64,000 bases of DNA, taken from positions 1-64,000 of the forward strand of contig SPQJ01000006.1 of the NCBI GenBank assembly GCA_004570425.1, written 5' to 3'. Every line of letters starts with the position of its first letter. Position 1 is the first letter of the stretch. A program made the position numbers and the translations under genes. This DNA is from Bacillus sp. AZ43. Lineage in GTDB: Bacteria; Actinomycetota; Actinomycetes; Mycobacteriales; Geodermatophilaceae. This document shows positions 15,510-24,854 of this stretch, one piece after another. Below the pieces are notes generated by a model that saw nothing but the letters and a program-made list of their open reading frames with translations, did no database searches and was not told the origin of the DNA.

Positions 15510-16064
15510 ATGAGCACCGACTACTCACGGGCCCTCGGCGCCCGCCTCCGCGCCATCCGCAACCAGCAGGGCCTCTCCCTGCAGGGGGTGGAGGACAAGT
15601 CGCACGGCCGCTGGAAGGCAGTCGTGGTCGGCTCGTACGAGCGCGGCGACCGCGCCGTCACTGTGCAGCGTCTCTCCGAGCTCGCCGTGTTCTACGGCGT
15701 GCCGGTCTCCGAGCTGCTGCCCGACCCCCGGCCGAGCTCCGCCGTCACCTCGAGCACCAAGATCGTCCTGAACCTCGAGTCGCTGGGCTCGCTGCCCGCC
15801 GACGAGGCCGGCCCGCTGGCGCGCTACGCGTCGACCATCCAGGCCCAGCGGCACGACTACAACGGCAAGGTCCTCTCGATCCGCGCCGAGGACCTCAAGT
15901 CGCTGGCGATCATCTACGACATGAGCCCCGACGAGCTCACCTCGCGGCTGATCGAGTGGGGCGTGCTCAACCCCGGCATGGAGAGCGTCGTCGGCTTCGG
16001 CGGCCCCGAGGACGACGACGAGGAGTTCGACCCCAACTGGGAGCGCCGCCGCGCCCCGCGATGA
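15510..16064 (+). CDS. bldD: Developmental regulator BldD (c-di-GMP-binding transcription factor)
   Basis: Master repressor that in Streptomyces binds DNA as a dimer held together by tetrameric c-di-GMP and blocks entry into sporulation. The N-terminal helix-turn-helix spans about residues 7-70. In the C-terminal domain the c-di-GMP signature RxD-x8-RxxD is complete: Arg114, Asp116, Arg125 and Asp128, the same numbering as in S. coelicolor. 184 residues with an acidic C-terminal stretch (EDDDEEFDP). ATG at 15510 is the first codon of the conserved protein. Divergent from the pyrimidine operon, convergent with nusB. Confidence 0.96.
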   Translation: MSTDYSRALGARLRAIRNQQGLSLQGVEDKSHGRWKAVVVGSYERGDRAVTVQRLSELAVFYGVPVSELLPDPRPSSAVTSSTKIVLNLESLGSLPADEAGPLARYASTIQAQRHDYNGKVLSIRAEDLKSLAIIYDMSPDELTSRLIEWGVLNPGMESVVGFGGPEDDDEEFDPNWERRRAPR

Positions 16065-16100
16065 CCTGTGACACCGTCGCCCTCCGGGCGACACCGCGGC

Positions 16101-16178
16101 CACGTGCCGTTCCCGAGGCACGTGGAGCCGCTTCGAGCCCCGCGCCGGGACCCCTCCGGGGCCCGCGTCGCGGGGCTC
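16101..16178. terminator. Two tandem hairpins between convergent bldD and nusB
   Basis: CACGTGCC (16101-16108) pairs with GGCACGTG (16117-16124). GAGCCCCGCG (16135-16144) pairs with CGCGGGGCTC (16169-16178), with a further CCCC/GGGG stem inside. The second stem overlaps the nusB stop codon. Placed between two convergent genes, they fit a bidirectional terminator. No U-run is present, which is common in high-GC bacteria. Confidence 0.7.
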
Positions 16179-16599
16179 AGGCGTTCGGCAGCCCTTGGGT
16201 GGGGACCTCGGCGCTGAGGATCGCGCCCAGGACGCCGTTGACGTAGGCCGGCGAGTCGTCGGTGGACAGCGCCTTGGCCAGCTCCACGGCCTCGTCGATC
16301 ACCACGACGTCGGGCACGTCGTCGGCCCACAGCAGCTCGAAGACCGCCATGCGCAGGATCGCGCGGTCGACGTCGGGCAGCCGCTCCAGCGTCCAGCCCG
16401 AGGCGTGCCGCTCGATCAGCTCGTCGATGCGGGCGGAGTGCTCGACCACGCCCTCGACCAGCCGGACGGTGTGCTCGGGCACCGGCGGGTTGCCGGTCTC
16501 GATCCGGTCGCGCAGCACCGCCAGGCGGTCACCGCCGCGCACCTCGGCCTCGTAGAGGACGTCGACGGCGCGCTTGCGTGCCTTGGTGCGTGCAGCCAT
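16177..16599 (-). CDS. nusB: Transcription antitermination factor NusB
   Basis: RNA-binding helical protein that with NusE (S10) binds boxA and supports rRNA antitermination. The 140 residues match: ARTKARKRAVDVLYEAE at the N-terminus, LPDVDRAILRMAVFELL in the middle and VVIDEAVELAKALSTDDSPAYVNGVLG near the end. ATG at 16599 shares one base with the efp stop (TGATG), the usual efp-nusB pairing. Confidence 0.97.
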   Translation of the reverse strand: MAARTKARKRAVDVLYEAEVRGGDRLAVLRDRIETGNPPVPEHTVRLVEGVVEHSARIDELIERHASGWTLERLPDVDRAILRMAVFELLWADDVPDVVVIDEAVELAKALSTDDSPAYVNGVLGAILSAEVPTQGLPNA

Positions 16600-17159
16600 C
16601 AGTTGGCGCGACCGAGGTACCGACCGTCGCGGGTGTCGACCTTGAGCTTCTCGCCGGTGCTGATGAACAGCGGCACCTGGATCTGCGCGCCGGTCTCCAG
16701 CGTGGCGGGCTTCGTGCCGCCGGTGGAGCGGTCGCCCTGCAGGCCCGGGTCGGTGTGCTCGACGACGAGCTCCATGGTCACGGGCAGCTCGACGTACAGC
16801 GGCGTCCCGTCGTGCACGGCGACGACGACCTCGGTGTTCTCGAGCAGGTAGTTCGCGCCGTCGCCGACGGTCTCGCCCGGCACGTGGATCTGGTCGTAGG
16901 TGTCGCCGTCCATGAAGACGTAGTCGGCGCCGTCCTTGTACAGGTAGGTCATGTTCCGCTTGTCGACGTTGGCGGTCTCGACCTTGGTGCCGGCGTTGAA
17001 GGTCTTGTCGACGACCTTGCCCGAGAGCACGTTCTTCAGCGTGGTGCGCACGAACGCGCCGCCCTTGCCGGGCTTGACGTGCTGGAACTCGGTGACGGTC
17101 CAGAGCTGGCCGTCGAGGTTGAGGACCAGGCCGTTCTTGAGGTCGTTGGTGGTAGCCAT
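16599..17159 (-). CDS. efp: Translation elongation factor P
   Basis: Relieves ribosome stalling at consecutive prolines. The 186-residue, three-domain protein has the tip loop PGKGGAF with Lys32, the residue that is modified in many bacteria. The C-terminal [25 protein letters not shown] segment is the classic EF-P signature. Its start codon follows the peptidase stop codon directly (TAGATG). No known EF-P modification genes are beside it, so the modification state is unknown. Confidence 0.98.
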   Translation of the reverse strand: MATTNDLKNGLVLNLDGQLWTVTEFQHVKPGKGGAFVRTTLKNVLSGKVVDKTFNAGTKVETANVDKRNMTYLYKDGADYVFMDGDTYDQIHVPGETVGDGANYLLENTEVVVAVHDGTPLYVELPVTMELVVEHTDPGLQGDRSTGGTKPATLETGAQIQVPLFISTGEKLKVDTRDGRYLGRAN

Positions 17160-18287
17160 CTAGAGGACCAGCAGTTCCTTGCTCGTGAGGGTCAACAACT
17201 CGGGCGCGTCGTCCGTGACGATCAGGGTGTCCTCGATCCGGACACCGCCGTGGCCGGGCAGGTAGACGCCCGGCTCCACGGTGACGGCCATGCCGGCGGC
17301 CAGAGTACCCGCGCCGAGCGGGCCGATGCCCGGCGCCTCGTGGATCTCCAGCCCCACGCCGTGCCCGAGGCCGTGGGTGAAGTGGTCCCCGTGACCGGCC
17401 CGGGCGATCACCTCGCGCGACGCGGAGTCCACCGCGACGACGTCCGCGCCGACCGTCAGCGCCGCCCGGCCGGCCGCCTGCGAGGTGGCCACGAGCTCGT
17501 AGACCTCGCGCTGCCAGTCGGCCGCGTGACCGAGGACGACGGTGCGCGTCATGTCGGAGTGGTAGCCGTCGACGGTGGCGCCGAAGTCCAGCTTGAGGAA
17601 GTCGCCGTCGCGCAGCACCGTGGCGTCGGGCCGGTGGTGCGGGATCGCGGAGTTCGCGCCCGCAGCCACGATCGTCTCGAACGACGGCGCCTCGGCCCCC
17701 AGCACCAGCATGCGGGCGTCGAGCTCGCGGCCCACCTCCAGCTCGGTGCGCCCGGGGCGCAGCGCACCCTCGGCGGCGAGCTCGGCCAGCGCCTGGTCGG
17801 CGACGGCGCAGGCACGGCGCAGCGCCTCGATCTCGTCGTCGTCCTTGATCGCCCGCTGGGCCTCCACGGCCCGGCGGACCGACGCCAGCTCGGGGACCGT
17901 CCCGCCCGCCGCGGCGTCGGCCAGCACCTTCTCCAGCTGGGACAGCCCGTCGACGGTCAGGTCGTGCGACTCGTAGCCGATCCGCCCCGCACCGCGGCGG
18001 ACCGCCTCGCGGGCGACCCCGGCGACGGTGGCCCGGTCGACGAGCACCTCGACGTCGGGCACCTGGGTCGCGGCCTGGGTGGTGTACCGCCCGTCGGTGC
18101 CGAACAGGTCGCCGCCGTCGGCGCGCACCAGCAGCACCCCGTTGGAGCCGGTGAACCCGGTGAGGTAGCGGACGTTGATCAGGCTCGTGACCAGGACGGC
18201 GTCCAGCCCCTTCGCCCCCGCGGTCGCCCGCAGCGCGTCCCGGCGAGCTCGGTGGTCCATCCGCCCCACCGTCCCGGGCGGAGTCAC
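17160..18287 (-). CDS. Xaa-Pro peptidase, M24 family
   Basis: Metallopeptidase of the creatinase/prolidase type, which removes N-terminal residues before proline; a neighbour of efp in many bacteria. Two-domain layout: N-terminal creatinase-like domain (about 1-135) and the pita-bread catalytic domain. Metal ligands are visible: the two Asp in [16 protein letters not shown], His in [12 protein letters not shown], Glu in TVEPGVY and Glu in GVRIEDT. GTG at 18287 overlaps the aroQ stop; an internal ATG at 18260 with GGTGGGG upstream is another possible start. 375 residues. Confidence 0.92.
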   Translation of the reverse strand: MTPPGTVGRMDHRARRDALRATAGAKGLDAVLVTSLINVRYLTGFTGSNGVLLVRADGGDLFGTDGRYTTQAATQVPDVEVLVDRATVAGVAREAVRRGAGRIGYESHDLTVDGLSQLEKVLADAAAGGTVPELASVRRAVEAQRAIKDDDEIEALRRACAVADQALAELAAEGALRPGRTELEVGRELDARMLVLGAEAPSFETIVAAGANSAIPHHRPDATVLRDGDFLKLDFGATVDGYHSDMTRTVVLGHAADWQREVYELVATSQAAGRAALTVGADVVAVDSASREVIARAGHGDHFTHGLGHGVGLEIHEAPGIGPLGAGTLAAGMAVTVEPGVYLPGHGGVRIEDTLIVTDDAPELLTLTSKELLVL

Positions 18288-18718
18288 TGCACTCCCTGCT
18301 GGGCCAGCCAGCCCAGGGCCAGGACGTACCCGCTGATGCCGAGCCCCGCGATCACGCCGTCGGCCACGCCGGAGACGTAGGAGTGGTGCCGGAACTCCTC
18401 GCGGGCGTGGATGTTGGTGATGTGCACCTCGACCAGCGGCGCGTTGAGCCCGGCGAGCGCGTCGCGCAGCGCGACCGAGGTGTGCGACCAGCCGCCGGGG
18501 TTGATCAGCACGGCGTCGCCGGCGTCGGAGGCCGCGTGGATCCAGCGCAGCATCTCGGCCTCGTCGTCGGTCTGGCGGACCTGCACCTCGACGCCCAGCT
18601 CACGCCCGGTGACCTCGACCAGCTCGACCAGCTCGGCGTAGGTGGTCCGGCCGTACTTCTCCGGCTCGCGCAGGCCGAGGCGGCCGAGGTTGGGGCCGTT
18701 GAGGACCTGGATCGTCAT
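18284..18718 (-). CDS. aroQ: 3-Dehydroquinate dehydratase, type II
   Basis: Third shikimate step. The 144-residue protein has the type II features: [17 protein letters not shown] at the N-terminus with the flexible loop Arg and catalytic Tyr22, the [12 protein letters not shown] segment, and the [11 protein letters not shown] segment with the catalytic His. ATG at 18718 with AGGAG four bases upstream. It follows aroB by 32 bases. Confidence 0.97.
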   Translation of the reverse strand: MTIQVLNGPNLGRLGLREPEKYGRTTYAELVELVEVTGRELGVEVQVRQTDDEAEMLRWIHAASDAGDAVLINPGGWSHTSVALRDALAGLNAPLVEVHITNIHAREEFRHHSYVSGVADGVIAGLGISGYVLALGWLAQQGVQ

Positions 18719-18750
18719 GCTGCTCCTGATGGGGCGGTGGGGCGGGTGGA

Positions 18751-19800
18751 CTACTGGTTCACGGCGGCCCAGGCGGCGTCGAGCCAGGACTGGTCGGGGT
18801 CGGTCAGGATCCTGGGGTTCCCCAGCCCGTCGAGGACGACGAAGCGCAGCGAGGCACCGCGGGCCTTCTTGTCCACGCGCATCACCGACTGGAGCGTCGC
18901 CCAGTCGCCGGCGTACGTCGTCGGCAGGCCCATGGCGTCGACCAGCGTGCGGTGCCGGTCGACCTCGGCACGGGTGAGCAGGCCGGCCCGGCCGGCGAGC
19001 TCGGCGGCGAACACCAGGCCGACGGCGACCGCCTCGCCGTGCCGCCAGCCGAAGTCCTCCACGCGCTCGATGGCGTGGCCGAGGGTGTGCCCGTAGTTGA
19101 GGAACTCCCGCCGGCCGGTGTCGTAGAGGTCCTCGGCGACCGCCTCGGCCTTGACGCGTACCGCCCGCTCGATGAGCTCCTCGGTGTCCCGACGACCGGT
19201 CGGGTCCTCGGCGAGGAGGTCGAGGATCGCGGCGTCGGCGATGAAGCCGCACTTGACGACCTCGGCCATGCCGGAGCGGAACTCCGCCTCGGACAGGCCG
19301 GCCAGCGCGTCGGTGTCGGCGAGCACCGCGATCGGCGGGTGGAAGGCGCCGACCAGGTTCTTCCCGGCCGCGGTGTTGATGCCGGTCTTGCCCCCCACGG
19401 CCGCGTCGACCATCCCGAGGACGCTGGTCGGCACCGTCACGAACCGGACGCCGCGGGTCCAGGTGGCGGCGGCGAACCCGGCCAGGTCGGTGACCGCTCC
19501 CCCGCCGAGGCCGACGACGGCGTCGGAGCGGGTCATGCCCAGGCGGCCGAACTCCTCCCAGAGACCCGCGGCGACCTCGGCGGTCTTGGCCGCCTCGCCG
19601 TCCGGGACGACGACGGCCTCGGCGGCGACGCCGGCGCTCTGCAGGGTCTCCACCGCGGCGCCCGCGGCGGCGGCCAGCGGCGGGGCGTGCACGACGGCGG
19701 CCTTCGGCGTCCCGGCGAGCACCAGGCCCAGCTCCTCCTGGGCGCCGGGGCCGATCACGACCTCGTAGGGTCGCTCGCCCCCGACCGTCACCCGCCTCAT
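18751..19800 (-). CDS. aroB: 3-Dehydroquinate synthase
   Basis: Second shikimate step, converting DAHP to dehydroquinate with NAD and a divalent metal. The 349-residue protein has [16 protein letters not shown] (NAD site), a [19 protein letters not shown] active-site segment and the metal-binding [13 protein letters not shown] motif. ATG at 19800 overlaps the aroK stop by four bases (ATGA). Confidence 0.97.
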   Translation of the reverse strand: MRRVTVGGERPYEVVIGPGAQEELGLVLAGTPKAAVVHAPPLAAAAGAAVETLQSAGVAAEAVVVPDGEAAKTAEVAAGLWEEFGRLGMTRSDAVVGLGGGAVTDLAGFAAATWTRGVRFVTVPTSVLGMVDAAVGGKTGINTAAGKNLVGAFHPPIAVLADTDALAGLSEAEFRSGMAEVVKCGFIADAAILDLLAEDPTGRRDTEELIERAVRVKAEAVAEDLYDTGRREFLNYGHTLGHAIERVEDFGWRHGEAVAVGLVFAAELAGRAGLLTRAEVDRHRTLVDAMGLPTTYAGDWATLQSVMRVDKKARGASLRFVVLDGLGNPRILTDPDQSWLDAAWAAVNQ

Positions 19801-20333
19801 CGGCCGGCCCGGGTGCCCGGCAGCGCCGCGAGGACCTCGGCGACGACGTCCTCGGGAGCGCGGCCGGTGGTGGACACGGTCACCGTCGCCACCTCCCCGT
19901 ACAGGGGCGCGCGGTTCTCCAGCATGGTCCGCAGCATGGCCCGCGGGTTGACCCCGAGGATCGGCCGGTCGCGGGAGAGGCCGACGCGCTTCGCGGCCGA
20001 GGCGAGGTCGACGTCCAGCCAGACCACGGTGCCGCCGGCGCGGCCGTAGGCCACCAGCTGGTCGCGGGTGGCGGCGGTCGTGACGGCGCCGCCGCCGAGC
20101 GCCAGCACGCCGTCGTGGGTGCTCATCGCCGCCGAGACGGCCTGCTCCTCCAGCGCCCGGAAGTGCGCCTCGCCCTCGGCGACGAACAGGTCGGGCACGC
20201 TGGAGCCGGTCGTCGTCTCGATGTCCTGGTCGGTGTCCCGGAAGCCGACGCCGAGGGCGGCGGCCAGGGCCGTCCCGACGGTCGTCTTGCCCGCGGCCGG
20301 AGGGCCCACGAGCACCAGCACCGGCTCGGTCAT
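19797..20333 (-). CDS. aroK: Shikimate kinase
   Basis: Phosphorylates shikimate. The 178-residue protein has the P-loop GPPAAGKT at residues 10-17, the DTDQDIE shikimate-binding segment near 34 and the GGGAV segment near 79. A lid segment LSRDRPILG follows. ATG at 20333 overlaps the aroC stop (ATGA), so aroC-aroK-aroB are translationally coupled. Confidence 0.96.
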   Translation of the reverse strand: MTEPVLVLVGPPAAGKTTVGTALAAALGVGFRDTDQDIETTTGSSVPDLFVAEGEAHFRALEEQAVSAAMSTHDGVLALGGGAVTTAATRDQLVAYGRAGGTVVWLDVDLASAAKRVGLSRDRPILGVNPRAMLRTMLENRAPLYGEVATVTVSTTGRAPEDVVAEVLAALPGTRAGR

Positions 20334-21508
20334 CGGATCGGGAGCGCGTCGAGGTAGGCCTGCGCGTTGCGGCGGGTCTCGGTGACCGAGTCGCCGCCGA
20401 ACTTCTCGAGCACCGCGTCGGCCAGCACCAGCGCCACCATCGCCTCCATGACCACGCTGCCGCGGGGCACGGCGCAGGCGTCGCTGCGCTGGTTGATGGC
20501 GACCGCCGGCTCGAGGGTCTCGGTGTCGACGGTGGCCAGGGCCCGGGGCACGGTCGAGATGGGCTTCATCGCCGCCCGGACCCGCAGCACCTCGCCGTTG
20601 GTCATGCCGCCCTCGAGGCCGCCGGCCCGGTCGGTGCGGCGCTGGACGCGGCCCTCGGTGTAGTCGATCTCGTCGTGGGCCACCGAGCCGCGGCGGCGGG
20701 CGGTCTCCAGGCCGTCGCCGACCTCGACCGCCTTCACCGACTGCACGCCCATGAGGGCGCCCGCCAGCCGGGAGTCCAGCCGGCGGTCCCAGTGCACGTG
20801 GCTGCCCAGGCCCGGCGGGAGGCCGTGGACGACGACCTCGATCACGCCGCCCAGGGTGTCGCCGTTCTTCCGGACGTCGTCGATCTCGGCGACCATGCGG
20901 GCGCTGGTCTCCGGGTCGGCGCAGCGCACCGGGTCCTCGTCCAGCCGCGGGTTGTCCTGCGGGCCGGGGACCAGCCCCTCCGGCGCGACGACCGGGCCGA
21001 TCGCGACGACGTGGCTGACCACCTCGACGCCCAGCACCTGGCGGAGGAAGGCCTGGGCCACCGCCCCGAGGGCGACCCGGGCCGCCGTCTCGCGGGCGCT
21101 GGCCCGCTCGAGCACCGGCCGGGCGTCGTCGAAGCCGTACTTCTGCATGCCGGCGAGGTCGGCGTGCCCGGGTCGCGGCCGGGTCAGCGGGGCGTTGCGC
21201 GCCTGACCGGCGAGGACCTCGGGGTCGACCGGGTCGGCCGACATGACCGTCGACCACTTGGGCCACTCGGTGTTGCCGACCTGGATGGCGATCGGTCCGC
21301 CCTGCGTGCGGCCGTGCCGGACACCGCCGGTGAGGGTGACCGCGTCCTGCTCGAAGGACATGCGCGCGCCCCGGCCGTGGCCCAGCCGGCGGCGGGCGAG
21401 CTGCAGGTCGATGTCGGAGGTCTGCACCTCCACGCCGGCCGGCAGCCCCTCGAGGATCGCGGTGAGCTGCTGACCGTGCGATTCACCTGCGGTCAGCCAG
21501 CGCAACAT
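20330..21508 (-). CDS. aroC: Chorismate synthase
   Basis: Last shikimate step, making chorismate with reduced FMN. The 392-residue protein begins with [15 protein letters not shown] (signature 1) and has [16 protein letters not shown] in the first third and RRRGS...DEIDYTEGR later. The C-terminal segment with [13 protein letters not shown] is also typical. ATG at 21508. It stands 37 bases from the prepilin peptidase stop on the downstream-adjacent side of the operon. Confidence 0.97.
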   Translation of the reverse strand: MLRWLTAGESHGQQLTAILEGLPAGVEVQTSDIDLQLARRRLGHGRGARMSFEQDAVTLTGGVRHGRTQGGPIAIQVGNTEWPKWSTVMSADPVDPEVLAGQARNAPLTRPRPGHADLAGMQKYGFDDARPVLERASARETAARVALGAVAQAFLRQVLGVEVVSHVVAIGPVVAPEGLVPGPQDNPRLDEDPVRCADPETSARMVAEIDDVRKNGDTLGGVIEVVVHGLPPGLGSHVHWDRRLDSRLAGALMGVQSVKAVEVGDGLETARRRGSVAHDEIDYTEGRVQRRTDRAGGLEGGMTNGEVLRVRAAMKPISTVPRALATVDTETLEPAVAINQRSDACAVPRGSVVMEAMVALVLADAVLEKFGGDSVTETRRNAQAYLDALPIR

Positions 21509-21544
21509 GGCCGCGAGTGTAGAAGGCGCCCCTTCCCCCGTCGC

Positions 21545-22207
21545 TCAGGTGAGGGACACCGCCCCCAGCGCGAGCACCAGCACCGCCCCGGCCAGCAGGG
21601 GCGGGCCGAACGGGATCGCGGTCCGCCAGCCCGCCCGGCGGCCGGCCAGCAGCGCGAAGGACACCAGGGAACCGGTCACCAGGCCGAAGAAGACGCCGGT
21701 GAGGAGCACGCCCCAGCCGAACCAGCCCAGCACCAGGCCGAGCAGCGCCAGCAGCTTGACGTCGCCGTAGCCGAACCCGGCGGGCGAGACGGCGGCCGCG
21801 CCGGCGCCGACGGCGAACGACACCGCGGCGGCGGCGACCGCGCGCAGGAGCGAGACCCAGCTGTCGAGCACCGCGGCGTCGGCCAGCAGCGCCGCGCCGC
21901 ACGCGACGTAGGCCGGGTAGGTGACACGGTCGGGCAACCGGTGGCTGAGCAGGTCCACCGCGCCCAGGACGACGGCGGCCCCTGCCCCCCACGCCAGCGC
22001 GAGGGTCATCGGCCGCGCGCCGCCCAGCACGACGGCCCCGCACAGCAGCGCGGCCAGGATCGCCGTCGTCACCACGACCCGGGGCACCGTCGGGACGGCG
22101 CGCTCGTCGCGCGTCGCCAGCCGGACGGCGACCCGGGCGAGCCACGGCCCGACGACGAGCGCCACCACCAGGGCCACGGCGACGAGCACGGGCCGGGAGA
22201 GCTCCAC
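21545..22207 (-). CDS. Prepilin peptidase, A24 family
   Basis: Membrane aspartic protease that would cleave type IV pilin or Tad-like leader peptides. The 220-residue protein has seven to eight hydrophobic segments. The two catalytic aspartates are visible: Asp85 in GAVDLLSHRLP and Asp149 in the GYGD motif. It lacks the N-terminal cytoplasmic methylase domain of full PilD, as in the short actinobacterial forms. No pilin, ATPase or Tad gene is near; it sits between aroC and aroE. GTG at 22207 is the best start but has no clear ribosome binding site. Confidence 0.87.
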   Translation of the reverse strand: MELSRPVLVAVALVVALVVGPWLARVAVRLATRDERAVPTVPRVVVTTAILAALLCGAVVLGGARPMTLALAWGAGAAVVLGAVDLLSHRLPDRVTYPAYVACGAALLADAAVLDSWVSLLRAVAAAAVSFAVGAGAAAVSPAGFGYGDVKLLALLGLVLGWFGWGVLLTGVFFGLVTGSLVSFALLAGRRAGWRTAIPFGPPLLAGAVLVLALGAVSLT

Positions 22208-22215
22208 GGTGGCCG

Positions 22216-23019
22216 TCAGCGCGTGGCGACCGCCGCGTCCAGCGCGACGCGCATCGCCTCGATCGGCGCCGGGTGCCCGGTGATCAGCTCGACCTGCACG
22301 GTGGCCTGCCAGAACAGCACGTCCAGCCCGCCGGCCACCGTCGCGCCCCGCGCGGCCGCGTGCTCGGCGAGCACGGTCGGCCAGGGTGCGTACAGCACGT
22401 CCAGCAGCGTGTGCTCCGCCCGCCAGGGCAGGGACAGCAGCGCGGGCTGGGCGTCCACCGGAACCGTGCTCACCACCAGTGGCCCGTCCAGCCCCGCCCT
22501 GTGGAGCGGGGTGATGGTGGCCGTGACGCCGAGGGTCTCGAGGATGCGGACCGCCTCGCGGGCCCGGGCGGGATCGCGGACGACGACGTCGACGTGCTCG
22601 GCGCCCAGCGACGACAGGGCGACCGCCGCCGCGGCCGCCGTCCCGCCCGCACCGATGATGGCCGCCCTCCCGACCTCCTCGACCCCGGCGAGCTGCAGGG
22701 CCATGCCGATGCCGGCGACGTCGGTGTTCTCCGCCCGCCAGCCGCCCTCGGTGCGCACCAGGGTGTTGGCCGCCCCCAGGAGCCGGGGCAGCGGCTGCAC
22801 CTCGGCGGCCACCGCGACCGCCGCCTGCTTGCACGGCATCGTCACCGAGAAGCCGCGCCACTCCTCGCCCAGCCCGGCGAGGAGCACCGGGAGGTCCTCC
22901 GCGCCGATGTCGAGGGCGTCGTAGGTCCAGTGGGTGAGCCCGAGCGCCGCGTACGCCGCCCGGTGCAGGACCGGGGAGAGCGAGTGGGCGACCGGGCGGC
23001 CGAGGACCGCCGCCCTCAT
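22216..23019 (-). CDS. aroE: Shikimate dehydrogenase
   Basis: Reduces dehydroshikimate to shikimate with NADPH. The 267-residue protein has the substrate-binding HSLSP motif at residues 12-16, catalytic Lys64 in SVTMPCKQ and Asp100 in AENTD, then the IGAGGTAAAAAVALSSLG nucleotide-binding loop. The catalytic loop reads MPCK, where PHK or PLK is commoner. ATG at 23019 overlaps the mltG stop (ATGA); an upstream GTG at 23043 lies inside mltG and is less likely. Confidence 0.95.
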   Translation of the reverse strand: MRAAVLGRPVAHSLSPVLHRAAYAALGLTHWTYDALDIGAEDLPVLLAGLGEEWRGFSVTMPCKQAAVAVAAEVQPLPRLLGAANTLVRTEGGWRAENTDVAGIGMALQLAGVEEVGRAAIIGAGGTAAAAAVALSSLGAEHVDVVVRDPARAREAVRILETLGVTATITPLHRAGLDGPLVVSTVPVDAQPALLSLPWRAEHTLLDVLYAPWPTVLAEHAAARGATVAGGLDVLFWQATVQVELITGHPAPIEAMRVALDAAVATR

Positions 23020-24854
23020 CCCTCGGGGTTCTCCCGCAGCCACTGCCGGAAGAGCAGGACGTTCGCGTCGTGCTCGGCCTTGGTGGCGGCGAACCGCGTG
23101 TCGCCGGTGTCGGGGTCCACGACCACGAAGAAGCGCCAGTCACCCGGGGTCGGGTTGAGCACCGCGCGCAGCGCGTCCTCGCCCGGGTTGTTGATGGCGC
23201 CCGGCGGCAGGCCCGGGTGCAGGTAGGTGTTGTACTCCGAGGGGTTGGCCCGGTCCTCGGCCGAGGTGGTGATCCCACCCTTGCCGTTCGCGTAGTTGAC
23301 CGTCGTGTCGAGCTGGAGGGCCATCCCGTCGGCGAGCCGGTTCTCCAGCACCCGGGCGACCTTCCCCATGTCCTCGACCGAGCCGGCCTCGGCCTGCACG
23401 AGGCTGGCCTTGGTGACGACGGTCAGCCGGTCGGCCTCGGGGATGCCGAGCTCGGTGAAGACCTGGGTGCCCCGGGCGACCATCGCGCGCAGCACGTCGG
23501 CGGGCGTGGTGTCGGGCTCGACGTCGTAGGTGGCCGGGAAGAGGAAACCCTCCAGCTTGCCGTCCGCGTAGGCCGGCAGCCCCAGGGCGACGGTGTCGGC
23601 GGCGGCCGCCTGGAACTCCTCGACGGGGCGGCCGGTCTGCTCGGCGAGCCGGGTCAGGGTCCGCTCGACGGTGAGCCCCTCGGGCAGGGTCACCCGCGAG
23701 AGCAGCCGGGAGGCGGGGTCGAGCAGCAGGTCCAGCGCCGCCTGCCCGCTCATCTGCTGGCGCAGCGCGTAGACGCCCGGCTGGATGCCGACGGAGGCGG
23801 CGTTCTGCTCGGCGGCGTCGACGAACGGGCCCACCGAGGCCACGACGTCGGCGTCGACCAGGGTCCGGGCGATGTCGCTGAGCGTGTCGCCGTTCTGGAC
23901 CCGGATCTGGATCTCACCGGTCCCCTGCCCGGCGTAGTCCTGCGAGGCGGGGTCGATGAGGGCGATGAGCTTCTGCCCCCCGAGCACGATGCCGGCGACC
24001 AGGCCGGCGAGGACGACCAGGGAGAAGATCACGGCGACGGGGTTGCGGCGCCGGCGCGCCCGCCCGGTTCGCCGGTCGTACGGCTTGACGGGGATGTCCT
24101 CGCCGTACTCCTCGTCGTGGACGAGGGAGTCCTCGTCGAGCTGCGCCGGATCGATGGCGGCGGCGTCCGCGGCCTCGCGGCGCCGGTCGCGCCGGCCCCT
24201 GCGGCCACGGGGGCCGGGCCGGTCCTCCTCGACGTGCGCGCCGATGACCTCCAGGCCACCGGTCTGGTCGTCCCAGTCGTGCCCGTCCTCGGGGACGCGC
24301 GCGTGGGCATCGGTGAGGTCGTCGTGGTCGTCCGAGCCCGAACCGCTCACGGGGGCCGCAGTCTGCCCGGAGTGGCGGCCCGTGTCGAGGGGGCCAGCTC
24401 CCGGTACGAGGGGCTGGGCCACGGTCTGGGCGTCGTCCCCCGGCGTGTCCTCGCGGGGGTGCAACCGGTCCCACACGCCCGTGGGAAGAGGCGGGAGCGG
24501 TGCGGAGGGGTGCGTCCGCGGGAGGTCGTCGCCGCCGTCGGGGCTCCCGTGGCGGGCGCTCAGCGGGTGGTCGGGGTGGTCGCTGGAGCCGTAGGACCAC
24601 CACTCGGGCTCCACGAGCGGCCCGGTCTGGTCGGCGGACCGGTCGAGGATCCGGGGAGCGCGACGGGAGCCGTCGCGACCGACCGCGGGGAGCCCGCCGG
24701 TCACGTACGGCGGGACCTCGTAGCGGGCCGGCTCGTAGCGGGGGGCCGCGAAGCCGGGGGCTCGCCCGTCCAGCCCGCGCGGGTCGGCGCCCGGCGGGAA
24801 GAGGCCGTCGGCCGCGGAGTGCCGCCCGTGCCCCGTCCTGCCGGAGCCGCTCAC
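23016..24854 (-). CDS. mltG: Endolytic murein transglycosylase MltG
   Basis: Cuts nascent glycan strands in the cell wall. The 612-residue protein has about 270 mostly disordered cytoplasmic residues, one membrane helix at 271-293, then an extracellular LysM-like and YceG domain. The catalytic Glu is in KASLVQAEAG and the LDTTVNYANGK segment follows. The long charged N-terminus is an actinobacterial feature. GTG at 24854 overlaps the ruvX stop by four bases, keeping the alaS-ruvX-mltG-aroE order. Confidence 0.95.
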   Translation of the reverse strand: MSGSGRTGHGRHSAADGLFPPGADPRGLDGRAPGFAAPRYEPARYEVPPYVTGGLPAVGRDGSRRAPRILDRSADQTGPLVEPEWWSYGSSDHPDHPLSARHGSPDGGDDLPRTHPSAPLPPLPTGVWDRLHPREDTPGDDAQTVAQPLVPGAGPLDTGRHSGQTAAPVSGSGSDDHDDLTDAHARVPEDGHDWDDQTGGLEVIGAHVEEDRPGPRGRRGRRDRRREAADAAAIDPAQLDEDSLVHDEEYGEDIPVKPYDRRTGRARRRRNPVAVIFSLVVLAGLVAGIVLGGQKLIALIDPASQDYAGQGTGEIQIRVQNGDTLSDIARTLVDADVVASVGPFVDAAEQNAASVGIQPGVYALRQQMSGQAALDLLLDPASRLLSRVTLPEGLTVERTLTRLAEQTGRPVEEFQAAAADTVALGLPAYADGKLEGFLFPATYDVEPDTTPADVLRAMVARGTQVFTELGIPEADRLTVVTKASLVQAEAGSVEDMGKVARVLENRLADGMALQLDTTVNYANGKGGITTSAEDRANPSEYNTYLHPGLPPGAINNPGEDALRAVLNPTPGDWRFFVVVDPDTGDTRFAATKAEHDANVLLFRQWLRENPEG

